Below are positions 1 through 6,163 of a stretch of 7,607 nucleotides of DNA, one piece after another (the first letter of the stretch is position 1; every line of letters starts with the position of its first letter). The notes below the pieces were generated by a model. That model ran no database searches, had not been told where the DNA came from, and saw nothing but the letters and a program-made list of their open reading frames with translations. The DNA is from UBA9676 sp036522155 (GTDB lineage: Bacteria; Actinomycetota; Actinomycetes; Streptosporangiales; Streptosporangiaceae), in contig DATDGI010000219.1 in NCBI GenBank assembly GCA_036522155.1, positions 1-7,607 on the forward strand, given 5' to 3'. The position numbers and the translations under genes are program-made.

Positions 1-828
1 CGCTCGGGAGCCGGCGAATCCGGCCGCCAGGGCATCGACCGCGCCCCAGCCCGGCCGGGTCAGCCAGCCGACCTCCGCGCGCTGGCGGTACCCCGCTAGA
101 AGCAGCGGCATGAGCACCGCCGTGGCCGCCGTGGCCGCCGCGGCCCACCGCGCCAGCTGGCGGCCGGGCGGCCGGGTGGCCGGCGGCCCAGCCCGAAGGG
201 CCAGCAGGGAAAGCCCGTGCGCAACGATGAGCAGCAGCGAGAACAGGTTGAACAGCCCGGCCAAGGCCAGCGCTGCCCCGTAGCCGGCCCACCACCGCCA
301 CCGGCCGTTAGCCAGCGAGCGGACCAGAAGATAGGTCGCGGCCGTGGCCAGCATGGTCACGATCGCGTAAGGACGCGCCTCCTGCGCATACCTGGTCGCC
401 TGCGGCGCGGCCGTCAGCAGCAGCCCGGCGAGCAGGCCGGTGACCGCGGGAGACGGGAGGCCGGCCATCGCCGCCAGCCGTCGCCCCAGGGCCGCTGTGA
501 ACCCCGCGGCGGCGGCCATCGCCAGCACCGAAGGAGCCCGGATGGCGGCCGGCGAGCTGCCCAGAACCCAGATCACCGGGTGCAGGCACAGGTAGTAGGC
601 GCCGTTGACCGCGTCCACATGGGCTAGCAGCGCGAAGATCTGCGGCACCGAGCGCTGCGCCGCGTCGACTGTGGCCGCCTCGTCCCGCCACGGCGAGGGC
701 ACACCCAGCCGGTAACTGCCCGCCACCAGCCCGGCCATCGCGGCGGTGACAGCGGGCAGCCACCCTGGCACGGCCCGACGGCGGAGCGGAACCACTGCGG
801 TGTCACCGGCCGCTGCGGCCCACGGCAC
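1..828 (-). CDS. GT39-like membrane mannosyltransferase, N-terminal part (C-terminus beyond left edge)
   Basis: The minus-strand frame is open from an in-frame stop at 889-891 to the window edge. It reads as a polytopic membrane protein. A short basic N-terminus leads into a first hydrophobic segment (about residues 22-37), then an extracytoplasmic loop with WRDEA (D49, E50), the acidic pair typical of GT-C glycosyltransferases. YAQEARPYA at residues 147-155 is a recurrent motif of actinobacterial GT39-family proteins, followed by alternating hydrophobic helices and Arg/Trp-rich loops. Family members move mannose or another sugar from a polyprenyl-phosphate donor to extracytoplasmic acceptors; the acceptor here cannot be told. 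The start is uncertain: GTG at 828 (used here) and GTG at 795 are both possible, neither with a good ribosome binding site. At least 276 residues are present, roughly the N-terminal half of a typical family member. Family call is firm, substrate unknown. Confidence 0.8.
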   Translation of the reverse strand, partial: MPWAAAAGDTAVVPLRRRAVPGWLPAVTAAMAGLVAGSYRLGVPSPWRDEAATVDAAQRSVPQIFALLAHVDAVNGAYYLCLHPVIWVLGSSPAAIRAPSVLAMAAAAGFTAALGRRLAAMAGLPSPAVTGLLAGLLLTAAPQATRYAQEARPYAIVTMLATAATYLLVRSLANGRWRWWAGYGAALALAGLFNLFSLLLIVAHGLSLLALRAGPPATRPPGRQLARWAAAATAATAVLMPLLLAGYRQRAEVGWLTRPGWGAVDALAAGFAGSRA

Positions 829-880
829 CGCGCCATCAGCGGGCCCGGCTCCCGTGCTGAGCTCATGTGACCCGGACCGG

Positions 881-890
881 GAAGCGCTTC
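881..890. promoter_or_regulatory. Palindrome GAAGCGCTTC, possible LacI-family operator
   Basis: A perfect 10-bp palindrome centred on AGCGCT lies about 53-62 bp upstream of the GTG at 828. It directly abuts a second small dyad, CCCGG-A-CCGGG (871-881). AGCGCT-centred palindromes are typical operators of LacI-family sugar regulators in actinomycetes, so control of the glycosyltransferase is possible. It is a single copy, and short palindromes are common in GC-rich DNA. Confidence 0.25.
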
Positions 891-987
891 AGGCCATCGA
901 TGAAACACGACCCGACGCGCGCCGGTTCACCGCCTGGCTCCAGCTGGGGCAGTACCGGCAGCGGCAGCGGCTCAGCTTGGTTTGCTC

Positions 988-1320
988 TTACTCCACGCCG
1001 CCGAACTCGTGCTGGACGTCACCGGATGGGTCGGCGTGGCCGCCTGGCCCGTCCGAGGCGGCGCTGTTTTCTGAGCTTGCCGCCTCCCCGGGGTTGTCTG
1101 TCGGGATTGCCTGTCCTACGGCGGCTGCCGCGTAGTCCGGGCTGGTCTGATCGCCTTGCTGGATGGCGTCGGAGTCGGGGCCAGCCGGCTCGGGCTGTGC
1201 TGCCCGCACGGCCGCGGCGGCCCCGGCGTTGGCGCTGGCGGCTACGGCGGTGCCGATTCCCGCCCCGCCCAGGGCGAGGACGGCCACGGCGGTGCCGGCG
1301 ATCTTCGGTGTGAGCCTCAT
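988..1320 (-). CDS. Small secreted acidic protein of unknown function
   Basis: A 110-residue protein. The ATG at 1320 is chosen over upstream in-frame codons because GAAGGA sits just before it and because a signal peptide then starts at once: MRLTPK, a hydrophobic core to about residue 25, and an AVA/A or ANA/G type cleavage site near residues 25-32. No cysteine follows, so it is not a lipoprotein. The mature part is low-complexity, Ala/Asp/Glu/Pro-rich, with GPDSDAIQQGDQTSPD mid-protein and a C-terminal tail SDGPGGHADPSGDVQHEF. The tail's Gly/His/Asp pattern resembles small secreted actinobacterial proteins of unknown function, often near two-component systems (from memory, not searched). 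Here it lies just downstream of a histidine-kinase remnant and a repeat element at 1388-1412 that may control it. It probably acts outside the membrane or in the wall; no enzymatic motif is visible. Confidence 0.75.
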   Translation of the reverse strand: MRLTPKIAGTAVAVLALGGAGIGTAVAASANAGAAAAVRAAQPEPAGPDSDAIQQGDQTSPDYAAAAVGQAIPTDNPGEAASSENSAASDGPGGHADPSGDVQHEFGGVE

Positions 1321-1387
1321 GGTGCTTCCTTCGGCTGGGTCCATGTGCTGACACCAGGAGCCTGCACCCAGGGCCATGTGATGGCCG

Positions 1388-1412
1388 TGTGAGGAACCTG
1401 TGAGGCCTCACA
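1388..1412. promoter_or_regulatory. Direct repeat plus palindrome, candidate response-regulator operator
   Basis: TGTGAGG occurs at 1388-1394 and again at 1399-1405, one helical turn (11 bp) apart. The second copy forms a perfect 14-bp palindrome, TGTGAGGCCTCACA (1399-1412). Direct heptamers spaced 11 bp are the usual footprint of OmpR/PhoB-type winged-helix response regulators. The element lies 68 bp upstream of the secreted-protein start at 1320, a suitable promoter position, and just downstream of a histidine-kinase remnant. The regulator itself is not in the window. Confidence 0.45.
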
Positions 1413-1442
1413 TCTGCAGCTACGGGCTGCCGGAATCAGTCC

Positions 1443-1577
1443 GGGGCGTGGCAGCTCGATCCGCACACGGGCGCCTCCTGCGAGATGATTGCCGGCGAGC
1501 ACCCAGCCACCGTACGCGCACACGATGGAGTCCACGAAGGCCAGGGCCGGGCCGGCTCCCCCATCCGCCTCAACGGG
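1443..1577 (-). pseudogene. Remnant of a sensor histidine kinase (end of the HATPase domain)
   Basis: The minus-strand frame reads ADGGAGPALAFVDSIVCAYGG and then GGWVLAGNHLAGGARVRIELP. This closely matches the end of a histidine-kinase ATPase domain: the G2 box (GxGLGLAIVxxIVxAHGG), then V.A.N...GGA.F.V.LP, which normally closes the protein. Two decay marks are visible: the G2 leucine is now P (GAGPALAF) and the usual His before GG is Tyr. An in-frame stop (1578-1580) lies immediately upstream. No dimerisation or H-box region precedes it, and no response-regulator sequence is present. The frame runs on to 1317 without similarity, so the original end is unclear. It is a deletion scar of a two-component locus and cannot make a working kinase. 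Confidence 0.65.
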
Positions 1578-1620
1578 TCAGCTCCAACTATCCATATGTG
1601 CCCGGCGGGTAAGCAGAACC

Positions 1621-1645
1621 CGCACCGAATCGGATGTTCGGTGCG
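1621..1645. repeat. Perfect 9-bp inverted repeat, 7-nt loop
   Basis: CGCACCGAA (1621-1629) and TTCGGTGCG (1637-1645) are exact reverse complements around a 7-nt loop. There is no T-run on either side. It could be a T-less actinomycete terminator for minus-strand transcription leaving 1848, or a protein-binding dyad. Confidence 0.4.
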
Positions 1646-1744
1646 CTAGCCGATGCATCCTCATGCACGCTGAGGTCCGCCCGTAATCGGCGTTATGCCT
1701 GGTGAGCCTGGTCGCCGCTTATACGGAGTGCTCACTTTCGGTAA

Positions 1745-1771
1745 CAGGGCACCCTCGCGTCAGGCGCCCTG
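1745..1771 (-). terminator. Possible terminator hairpin after the nucleotidyltransferase operon
   Basis: CAGGGCACC (1745-1753) and GGCGCCCTG (1763-1771) form a 9-bp stem with one mismatch around a 9-nt loop. It starts 77 bp past the stop codon at 1848-1850 of the minus-strand operon. There is no T-tract, which is common for actinomycete terminators but weakens the call. Confidence 0.35.
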
Positions 1772-1847
1772 CCAAATAGCGTCGAAGACTCCCCGCCGTC
1801 TAACGACGAAGGGTCACACCTACCAGGTGATCTGGCACTCCCGGTCG

Positions 1848-2489
1848 CTACCCAGACGTTGCCCGGAGTGCAGCTTCCCAGCCGCTGAACTCGCGCCGCA
1901 TCCTGGCAATCTGATCTGCGTTGACGCCGTAGGCAGTGAATTCACGATCGGGGATCCGCTGCAGGTACGACAGCGACTCGGCGAACAAATCCGTGCTGAA
2001 ACCGGGATTGTGCTCGGCGGCCACGGCCAGGAGCTGGTCCTGGGTGTACCGGCCGCTGGCGAGGATCGCGGCCACGTCCAGGAAGTCCCGGGGCGCCCAG
2101 CGGTTGAACAGCGCGTCCATCTTCCCCGCGACGGCGTCATCTGGGTGCAGTACCGGGCCGATGTCCAGCACCACAGGAGGGTGTGACCGCCAGAACACGC
2201 CTAGATCAACCTTGCAGGTATGCCCCGCGGCGTCACTGACCTCCATCTGCACTAGGTCATCAGCCCGCAGGCCCGCAGTCACCCGTAGGCCCTGACGCTC
2301 ATAGGCAGCGATCAGGTCATCAGCCACCGCAGCTGGGCTGCCGCGTTCGGCGGTGAACAAGTCGATATCTTCCGACGGGCGCGTGCCCATGCCATGCAAC
2401 TCGACGGCGTGACCGCCGCCCAGGACGAACCCCCGCCCCCCGATTACCCGCAGGCCGATCCTGGCCAGCCGCTCTTGCAGTGGATCCAT
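1848..2489 (-). CDS. AbiEii/AbiGii-type nucleotidyltransferase, probable toxin
   Basis: A 213-residue protein of the AbiEii/AbiGii (MenA-like) nucleotidyltransferase family, the toxin half of type IV-like toxin-antitoxin or abortive-infection pairs. Visible family motifs are a glycine loop GGGHAVELHG (24-33), then RPSEDIDLF with the metal-binding pair D41/D43, a third acidic residue in KVDLG (D95), and GKMDALFNRWAPRDFLD (122-138), which carries the conserved Lys and the Arg/Asp residues. Characterised relatives transfer nucleotides to tRNA or other acceptors and block growth. The loop has His where many family members have Ser/Thr, a subfamily trait or a change in activity. The ATG at 2489 is chosen because it overlaps the upstream stop (TGATG), indicating coupled translation, and because the domain starts at once; an upstream start would read through the partner gene's end. 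Next to a tRNA attachment site, it fits mobile-element cargo. Family call is secure; toxicity is inferred. Confidence 0.85.
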   Translation of the reverse strand: MDPLQERLARIGLRVIGGRGFVLGGGHAVELHGMGTRPSEDIDLFTAERGSPAAVADDLIAAYERQGLRVTAGLRADDLVQMEVSDAAGHTCKVDLGVFWRSHPPVVLDIGPVLHPDDAVAGKMDALFNRWAPRDFLDVAAILASGRYTQDQLLAVAAEHNPGFSTDLFAESLSYLQRIPDREFTAYGVNADQIARMRREFSGWEAALRATSG

Positions 2490-2815
2490 CACGCGGCGCG
2501 GCGAAGCTCGGGAAAGCGCCCCTCCCACAGCGCCCGAACCTGCCGCGCTGGCCGGACATCCCGCCAGTAGCGGCGCAGCAGCCGGGCGTTCAGGAACCGC
2601 CGGAAATGCTCCTCCCGCCCCTCCTCCAAGATGATCTTGTACGCGGCGGCGCGGTCGTAGTCATCGTCCAGGTCGAAGCTGCGCCGGCCGCTCCACGCCA
2701 GCTCATGAGGCAGCTCCAGTACGCCATGAACCGGGCCGCGCAGCTCATCCAGCGACGCCGCGACCGCGTACGGCCGGACCTCCGCATAGCCGAACGGCGC
2801 CCTCTCGCTGCTCAT
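2489..2815 (-). CDS. Partner protein of the nucleotidyltransferase, putative antitoxin
   Basis: A 108-residue soluble protein, first gene of a two-gene operon; its TGA shares a base with the next ATG. It has no winged-helix and does not resemble the classical AbiEi antitoxin. Visible are a polar N-terminus, a strand-like SLDELRGPVHGVLELP block (about 21-36), a Trp and FDLDD segment (about 41-51), an amphipathic helix AYKIILEEGREEHFRRFLN (about 57-75), and a Trp/Arg-rich end closing with WEGRFPEL. From memory, similar short proteins precede AbiEii-like genes in other actinobacteria, but no domain name can be given. Position (upstream, coupled) suggests an antitoxin or activity modulator. The ATG at 2815 has only weak GAG upstream; an in-frame ATG at 2866 would add 17 residues but runs into the inverted repeat at 2837-2861. 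Coding status is good, function inferred. Confidence 0.65.
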   Translation of the reverse strand: MSSERAPFGYAEVRPYAVAASLDELRGPVHGVLELPHELAWSGRRSFDLDDDYDRAAAYKIILEEGREEHFRRFLNARLLRRYWRDVRPARQVRALWEGRFPELRRAA

Positions 2816-2836
2816 GATCTCAGTGTGCCGGATCCG

Positions 2837-2861
2837 CAGCCAGAACGCTGACCGCTGGCTG
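2837..2861. promoter_or_regulatory. Inverted repeat, candidate operator of the toxin-antitoxin operon
   Basis: CAGCCAG (2837-2843) and CTGGCTG (2855-2861) are perfect 7-bp arms with 11 bp between, so half-sites sit 18 bp apart, close to two helical turns. It lies 22-46 bp upstream of the partner-gene start at 2815, where an autoregulatory operator of a toxin-antitoxin operon is expected. No protein in the pair has an obvious DNA-binding motif, so the ligand is unknown. Confidence 0.35.
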
Positions 2862-2878
2862 CCCATGCGCTGCCCTGT

Positions 2879-2896
2879 GTCTCAGTTTCTGTCTCA
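2879..2896. repeat. Left GTCTCA pair, putative integrase arm sites
   Basis: GTCTCA occurs at 2879-2884 and 2891-2896, in the same orientation and 12 bp start-to-start. The same arrangement recurs at 3112-3129 on the other side of the tRNA fragment. Short direct repeats flanking a tRNA-derived core are how arm-type binding sites of tyrosine integrases are organised. Confidence 0.5.
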
Positions 2897-2993
2897 TTCA
2901 CCCCAGTCCGGCACCGTTCACCAGTGACCGCTCCGGTCGTGTTCGGGCTGGTCGCGGACGGTGGCGGACGCCGGTGAACGCTGGCCAGCATTG

Positions 2994-3049
2994 TTGGAAA
3001 GCGTGTTGGGGGCAACCCCTCGCGAGTTCGAATCTCGCATCCTCCGCCA
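2994..3049 (+). mobile_element. tRNA-Ser(GGA) 3' fragment, attachment-site core
   Basis: The segment reads as the 3' part of a tRNA-Ser: anticodon loop TTGGAAA (2994-3000, anticodon GGA at 2996-2998), 3' anticodon stem GCGTG (3001-3005), long class II variable arm with GGGG/CCCC pairing (3008-3019), T-stem GCGAG/CTCGC around TTCGAAT (3022-3038), acceptor strand ATCCTCC (3039-3045), discriminator G and encoded CCA (3047-3049). The 5' half is absent: no GGAGGAT lies upstream, and the bases before the loop (CATTG) do not pair with GCGTG. The similarity starts at the anticodon loop, where many tyrosine integrases cut. It is therefore an integration-site copy rather than a functional tRNA. Reading it antisense gives the familiar spurious RMRDSNSRG peptide. 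Confidence 0.8.
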
Positions 3050-3111
3050 CCTCTGACCAGGCAATACACCGGGCCGGTCACGCGCCCTAGCCGACCAGGC
3101 AAAGCTGCGCA

Positions 3112-3129
3112 GTCTCATTCGTAGTCTCA
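3112..3129. repeat. Right GTCTCA pair, putative integrase arm sites
   Basis: GTCTCA occurs at 3112-3117 and 3124-3129, again 12 bp apart and in the same orientation as the left pair. It begins 63 bp past the CCA end of the tRNA fragment. The following bases are also similar between copies (TCTCATTC / TCTCACTC). Confidence 0.5.
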
Positions 3130-3248
3130 CTCATTTGCGCATATCATCACAAATCAGTCGAAACCTCACCTTCGCGGCCCTGGCTAGGCACAACGCCGGC
3201 ATTTAGATAAGTCGGCCTGGCCACGCCAGCACGAAGAACGGGTTGACC

Positions 3249-6140
3249 ATGAGACGGCTTGCCCACAGCCGCCGCACTTCCCTGATCTTCCCGCCGGTAC
3301 ACAATGGCTGCGTGCGCTGCCCGATCCTTATCGGCCGGCAGGAGCCGGTCGCCCTGATCGCCGACGCCGTCCGCGGGTTGTCCCGGCATGGACACAGCGC
3401 TGCCATCGTCGTAACGGGCGAGGCAGGGGTCGGGAAGACGCGGCTGGCCGAGCACATCCGCATGGCAGCCGCGGACGCCCGCCTGATCTCGGTCACCGGA
3501 CGGGCGCTTCCTGGCCCGCTCGACAGCGCGCTGCGGCCGATTGCCGAGCTGATCCTGGCGGTGACGCGGGACCGCCAGGCCCCGGCCGATACCGAATTGG
3601 CGCCTTATGTTCAGGTGCTGGCCGCGCTGGTGCCGCACTGGCGCGGGCCCGACTGGTCCGTCCCGGCCGAGCACATCCTGGTCACCGCCGAGGCTGTGCT
3701 GCGGATACTGCGGTGGGCCACTGATGGCGCCGGCGTGATTGTCATCCTGGAGGACCTGCATTGGGCTGATGACGCAACCCTGGCGGTAACCAGGTACCTC
3801 GCCGACCATGCGAGCGAGGTTCCAGTCGTCATCTTTGCCAGCGTCCGAACCGGTGATGGCCGTGACGACGTAGCGGCAGTCCTGGAGGCGGGGGGCGCCC
3901 AGGTGTGCTCGCTCGGTCGGCTCTCGGATGCCGAGTCGCGCGACATGGCTCGCGCGTGCGCCGGGCCCAGCCCAGCCAGCGACGACACCAGCGAAACCAT
4001 CGCCGCCGTGGTACGTGACGCCGAGGGCCTGCCGCTGCTGGTCGAGGATCTGCTGGCTGCCGGCGACCTGGGCGAACTGCCGCCACGATTCGCCGCCACC
4101 GTGAAAGCACGTCTTGCCCGTCTCGATGAGCCGCAGCGGCTGGTGCTCGGCGCGGCTTCCATGCTGGGCCGCCATTTCGGCTGGCGGCTCCTCGCTCCGA
4201 CCGCGGGAGTCTCCGCCAACGTCGTCACAGCGGGGCTGCACCGGAGCGCAGCGCTGCAGCTGGTAACGCCCGAGGGTGATGGCTTCGCGTTCCGCCATGC
4301 CCTGACCCGTGAGGTAATACTCGCCGACGTGCCGACCGGCGAGCGGGCCAGCTTGTCGCGACGGGCGGCTGACGCGCTCCTGGCCTCGACCCCGCCCTCG
4401 CGTGACCCCGGCCGCGCCCTGACCATAGGCCGGTTCCTCGCCGAGGGCGGCGATCAGGCCCTGGCCGCAAAGTTCCTCCTGGAGGCCGGCGGCGCGGCGT
4501 TCGCCGCCGGGGACTTTGGCTCCGCCGTTCAACTCCTGCAGGAGGCGGTCGCTTCCGCCGGGAGCATCGAGGCACTCCGGATCACCGTCGATTCCAGGCT
4601 TGCGCAGGTGCTGCTGCACGCCGGCCAGCCTGCCGAGGCAGCGAGGATCGCGGCCCGAACCGTCGCCGTCGCTGACGGCAGCGATCCGCAAGCCGCTACT
4701 GCCATGCGACTGGTCTTGGCCAGGGCCGCCGTGATGACAGCAGCTTGGGAAGAGGCTCATAGTCAGCTCACGAGCGTGCGGCACGCCCAGCCCGCCGACG
4801 CGGCGGTCACGGCCGAGGTCGCCGTCATCGAGGCCCAGATTGCTCTCGGCGACAGCCGGGTGGGCTCGCGCGCCGGAGCCGAGCATCTTGCAGCTAAGGC
4901 AACGGCTCTCGCGACTGGAGCAGGCCGCCCCGACCTGGCCTGCGAAGCGCTGGAGACGCTGGCCTCCTGCGCCCGGCTGCGTGACCTGGATGCAGCAGCG
5001 GCCGCCTTCACCCGCGCCCTCGACGTTGCCGCCGACGCCAGCCTGCGGGTGCACAGGCTCCGCATCCTCAACGAGCTCGGGACCGTGGAAATGCTGCGCG
5101 ACGCCCGCGGCGACCGCCTCGAGCAGGCCCGCGCCGAAGCGCTCCTAACTGGCGCAGTGGGTCTGGCCGTCGGCATCGGCGCCAACATCGCTGCGCTCTA
5201 CGCGATGACTGCCCGGTTCGAAGACGCGATCGAGGTGGCCAGTGAGGTCGAGCAAACCGCCGAGCGGCTCGGCATAACCCCGCTGAGGGCAGCCGCACTG
5301 CTCATGCAGGGCTTCGTCTACGCCCACCAGGGCCGGACTAGGGACATGGAGCGCTGCCTCACGGCCGCCGAGTCTGCTGCCCCCGACGACCCGGATCTGC
5401 ACGCAGGGGCGTGGGCCATCGGCCGCGGGCTGAACGCCCTCCTGGCCGAAGACCGGCCGGGCGCACGTCAGGCGTTCGCCAGGGCTCGGCAGGAGGCTCC
5501 CGACCAGCACGCCCGCATCCTCAATCCCTACGACGGACCGGAGCTTCTGCTCCGCTCGATCGCCGGCGAAGCCGACCAGCAGGAAACGGACGCTGCTTTG
5601 GCCAGCATCGTCAACGCTGCCCGCTGGCCCGCTCTGTGGTTCGGTGCCGCCCAAGCGGCGGCGCGGGGAGCGGCCGGCGACGCTACCGGCGCCTCAGCTG
5701 CGCTCGGCTTGGCGCTAGAGGCCGGCAGCCGGTACCCGGTCTTCTCCGCGCTCGTCAGGCGCCTGATCGCCGAGGCCGCCATCCGCGACCAGTGGGGCGA
5801 GCCGGAAGGGCTCCTGCTGTCGGCAGACGCGATGTTCACACAGCTGCGGCTCGGCCGTGCCTCGGCCGCATGCCGAGCGCTTCTCAAGTCGGCCGGCCGA
5901 CCCGCGCCGCGGCGGCGGGCAGCCGACGCCAGCCTGCCGACATCCGTGGTGGCGGCGGGCATCACCGTACGCGAAGCCGAGGTGCTGGAACTGCTGGCCG
6001 ACCGGCTCTCCAACCGCGAGATCGCGGACCTGCTGTTCATCTCACCCCGCACCGCCGAGAAACACGTCGCCTCCCTGATGGCAAAGCTGGATGTCCAGGA
6101 CCGCAACGCCCTCGCCAGCCTGGCCCGCACCATGCGCTGA
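3249..6140 (+). CDS. LuxR-family transcriptional regulator with AAA ATPase domain (LAL-type)
   Basis: A 963-residue cytoplasmic regulator, the normal size for large ATP-binding LuxR (LAL) proteins. An N-terminal AAA-type module begins at LIGRQEPV (27-34), with Walker A GEAGVGKT (57-64) and Walker B VIVILED followed by LHWAD (163-174). A long Ala-rich helical region with TPR-like repeats (about 400-880) probably senses a ligand or partner. The C-terminal GerE/LuxR helix-turn-helix (904-963) contains the family signature LSNREIADLLFISPRTAEKHV. ATP binding typically gates DNA binding or activation. ATG 3249 is used; TTG 3243 and GTG 3312 (just before RCPILIGR) are alternatives, and none has a strong ribosome binding site. 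The likely target is the downstream barrel-protein gene, preceded by a dyad at 6164-6182. All key ATPase residues seem present. Signal unknown. Confidence 0.9.
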   Translation: MRRLAHSRRTSLIFPPVHNGCVRCPILIGRQEPVALIADAVRGLSRHGHSAAIVVTGEAGVGKTRLAEHIRMAAADARLISVTGRALPGPLDSALRPIAELILAVTRDRQAPADTELAPYVQVLAALVPHWRGPDWSVPAEHILVTAEAVLRILRWATDGAGVIVILEDLHWADDATLAVTRYLADHASEVPVVIFASVRTGDGRDDVAAVLEAGGAQVCSLGRLSDAESRDMARACAGPSPASDDTSETIAAVVRDAEGLPLLVEDLLAAGDLGELPPRFAATVKARLARLDEPQRLVLGAASMLGRHFGWRLLAPTAGVSANVVTAGLHRSAALQLVTPEGDGFAFRHALTREVILADVPTGERASLSRRAADALLASTPPSRDPGRALTIGRFLAEGGDQALAAKFLLEAGGAAFAAGDFGSAVQLLQEAVASAGSIEALRITVDSRLAQVLLHAGQPAEAARIAARTVAVADGSDPQAATAMRLVLARAAVMTAAWEEAHSQLTSVRHAQPADAAVTAEVAVIEAQIALGDSRVGSRAGAEHLAAKATALATGAGRPDLACEALETLASCARLRDLDAAAAAFTRALDVAADASLRVHRLRILNELGTVEMLRDARGDRLEQARAEALLTGAVGLAVGIGANIAALYAMTARFEDAIEVASEVEQTAERLGITPLRAAALLMQGFVYAHQGRTRDMERCLTAAESAAPDDPDLHAGAWAIGRGLNALLAEDRPGARQAFARARQEAPDQHARILNPYDGPELLLRSIAGEADQQETDAALASIVNAARWPALWFGAAQAAARGAAGDATGASAALGLALEAGSRYPVFSALVRRLIAEAAIRDQWGEPEGLLLSADAMFTQLRLGRASAACRALLKSAGRPAPRRRAADASLPTSVVAAGITVREAEVLELLADRLSNREIADLLFISPRTAEKHVASLMAKLDVQDRNALASLARTMR

Positions 6141-6163
6141 GATCAGGGAACGCCGCATCAACG

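Larger units (their letters stand above)
1578..1847. other. Gene-free stretch with two hairpin-capable repeats
   Basis: No frame on either strand here shows a ribosome binding site plus recognisable protein. Base composition is more even than in the flanking genes, with TTATAC, AACAG and AAATAG patches, as expected of non-coding or decayed DNA. It contains the inverted repeats at 1621-1645 and 1745-1771 and forms the boundary between the eroded two-component locus and the nucleotidyltransferase operon. Confidence 0.5.
2816..3248. other. Non-coding mobile-element junction region
   Basis: This stretch has no supportable gene. From left to right it holds an inverted repeat near the operon start (2837-2861), a GTCTCA pair (2879-2896), GCGGACG repeats (2954-2960 and 2964-2970), a tRNA-Ser 3' fragment (2994-3049), a second GTCTCA pair (3112-3129), and an AT-richer leader (3130-3210) in front of the regulator gene. 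TTTAGATAAG at about 3202-3210 could be a -10 region for that gene, but no convincing -35 is seen. Confidence 0.6.

Noticed and set aside
308..908. Minus-strand frames starting at 763 and 908
   Set aside because: Out of frame with the glycosyltransferase, which alone gives hydrophobic segments and the WRDEA and YAQEARPYA motifs.
746..1313. Plus-strand frames across 746-1313
   Set aside because: Arg/Pro/Ser-rich shadows of the secreted-protein gene and the intergenic region, without ribosome binding sites.
1695..2295. Plus-strand frames opposite the nucleotidyltransferase
   Set aside because: The minus-strand frame has clear family motifs; these are shadows.
2930..3049. Complete tRNA-Ser gene
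   Set aside because: No 5' acceptor strand or D-arm, and the 5' anticodon stem does not pair; only the 3' part is tRNA.
2812..3130. Two minus-strand frames containing GGCEIRTREG and RMRDSNSRG
   Set aside because: These are the well-known spurious peptides produced by reading a tRNA-Ser 3' end antisense.
3147..5054. 635-residue minus-strand open frame opposite the LuxR gene
   Set aside because: Antisense shadow caused by GC3 bias. The plus strand has Walker and LuxR HTH motifs, while this frame has no domain, no consistent composition and no ribosome binding site.
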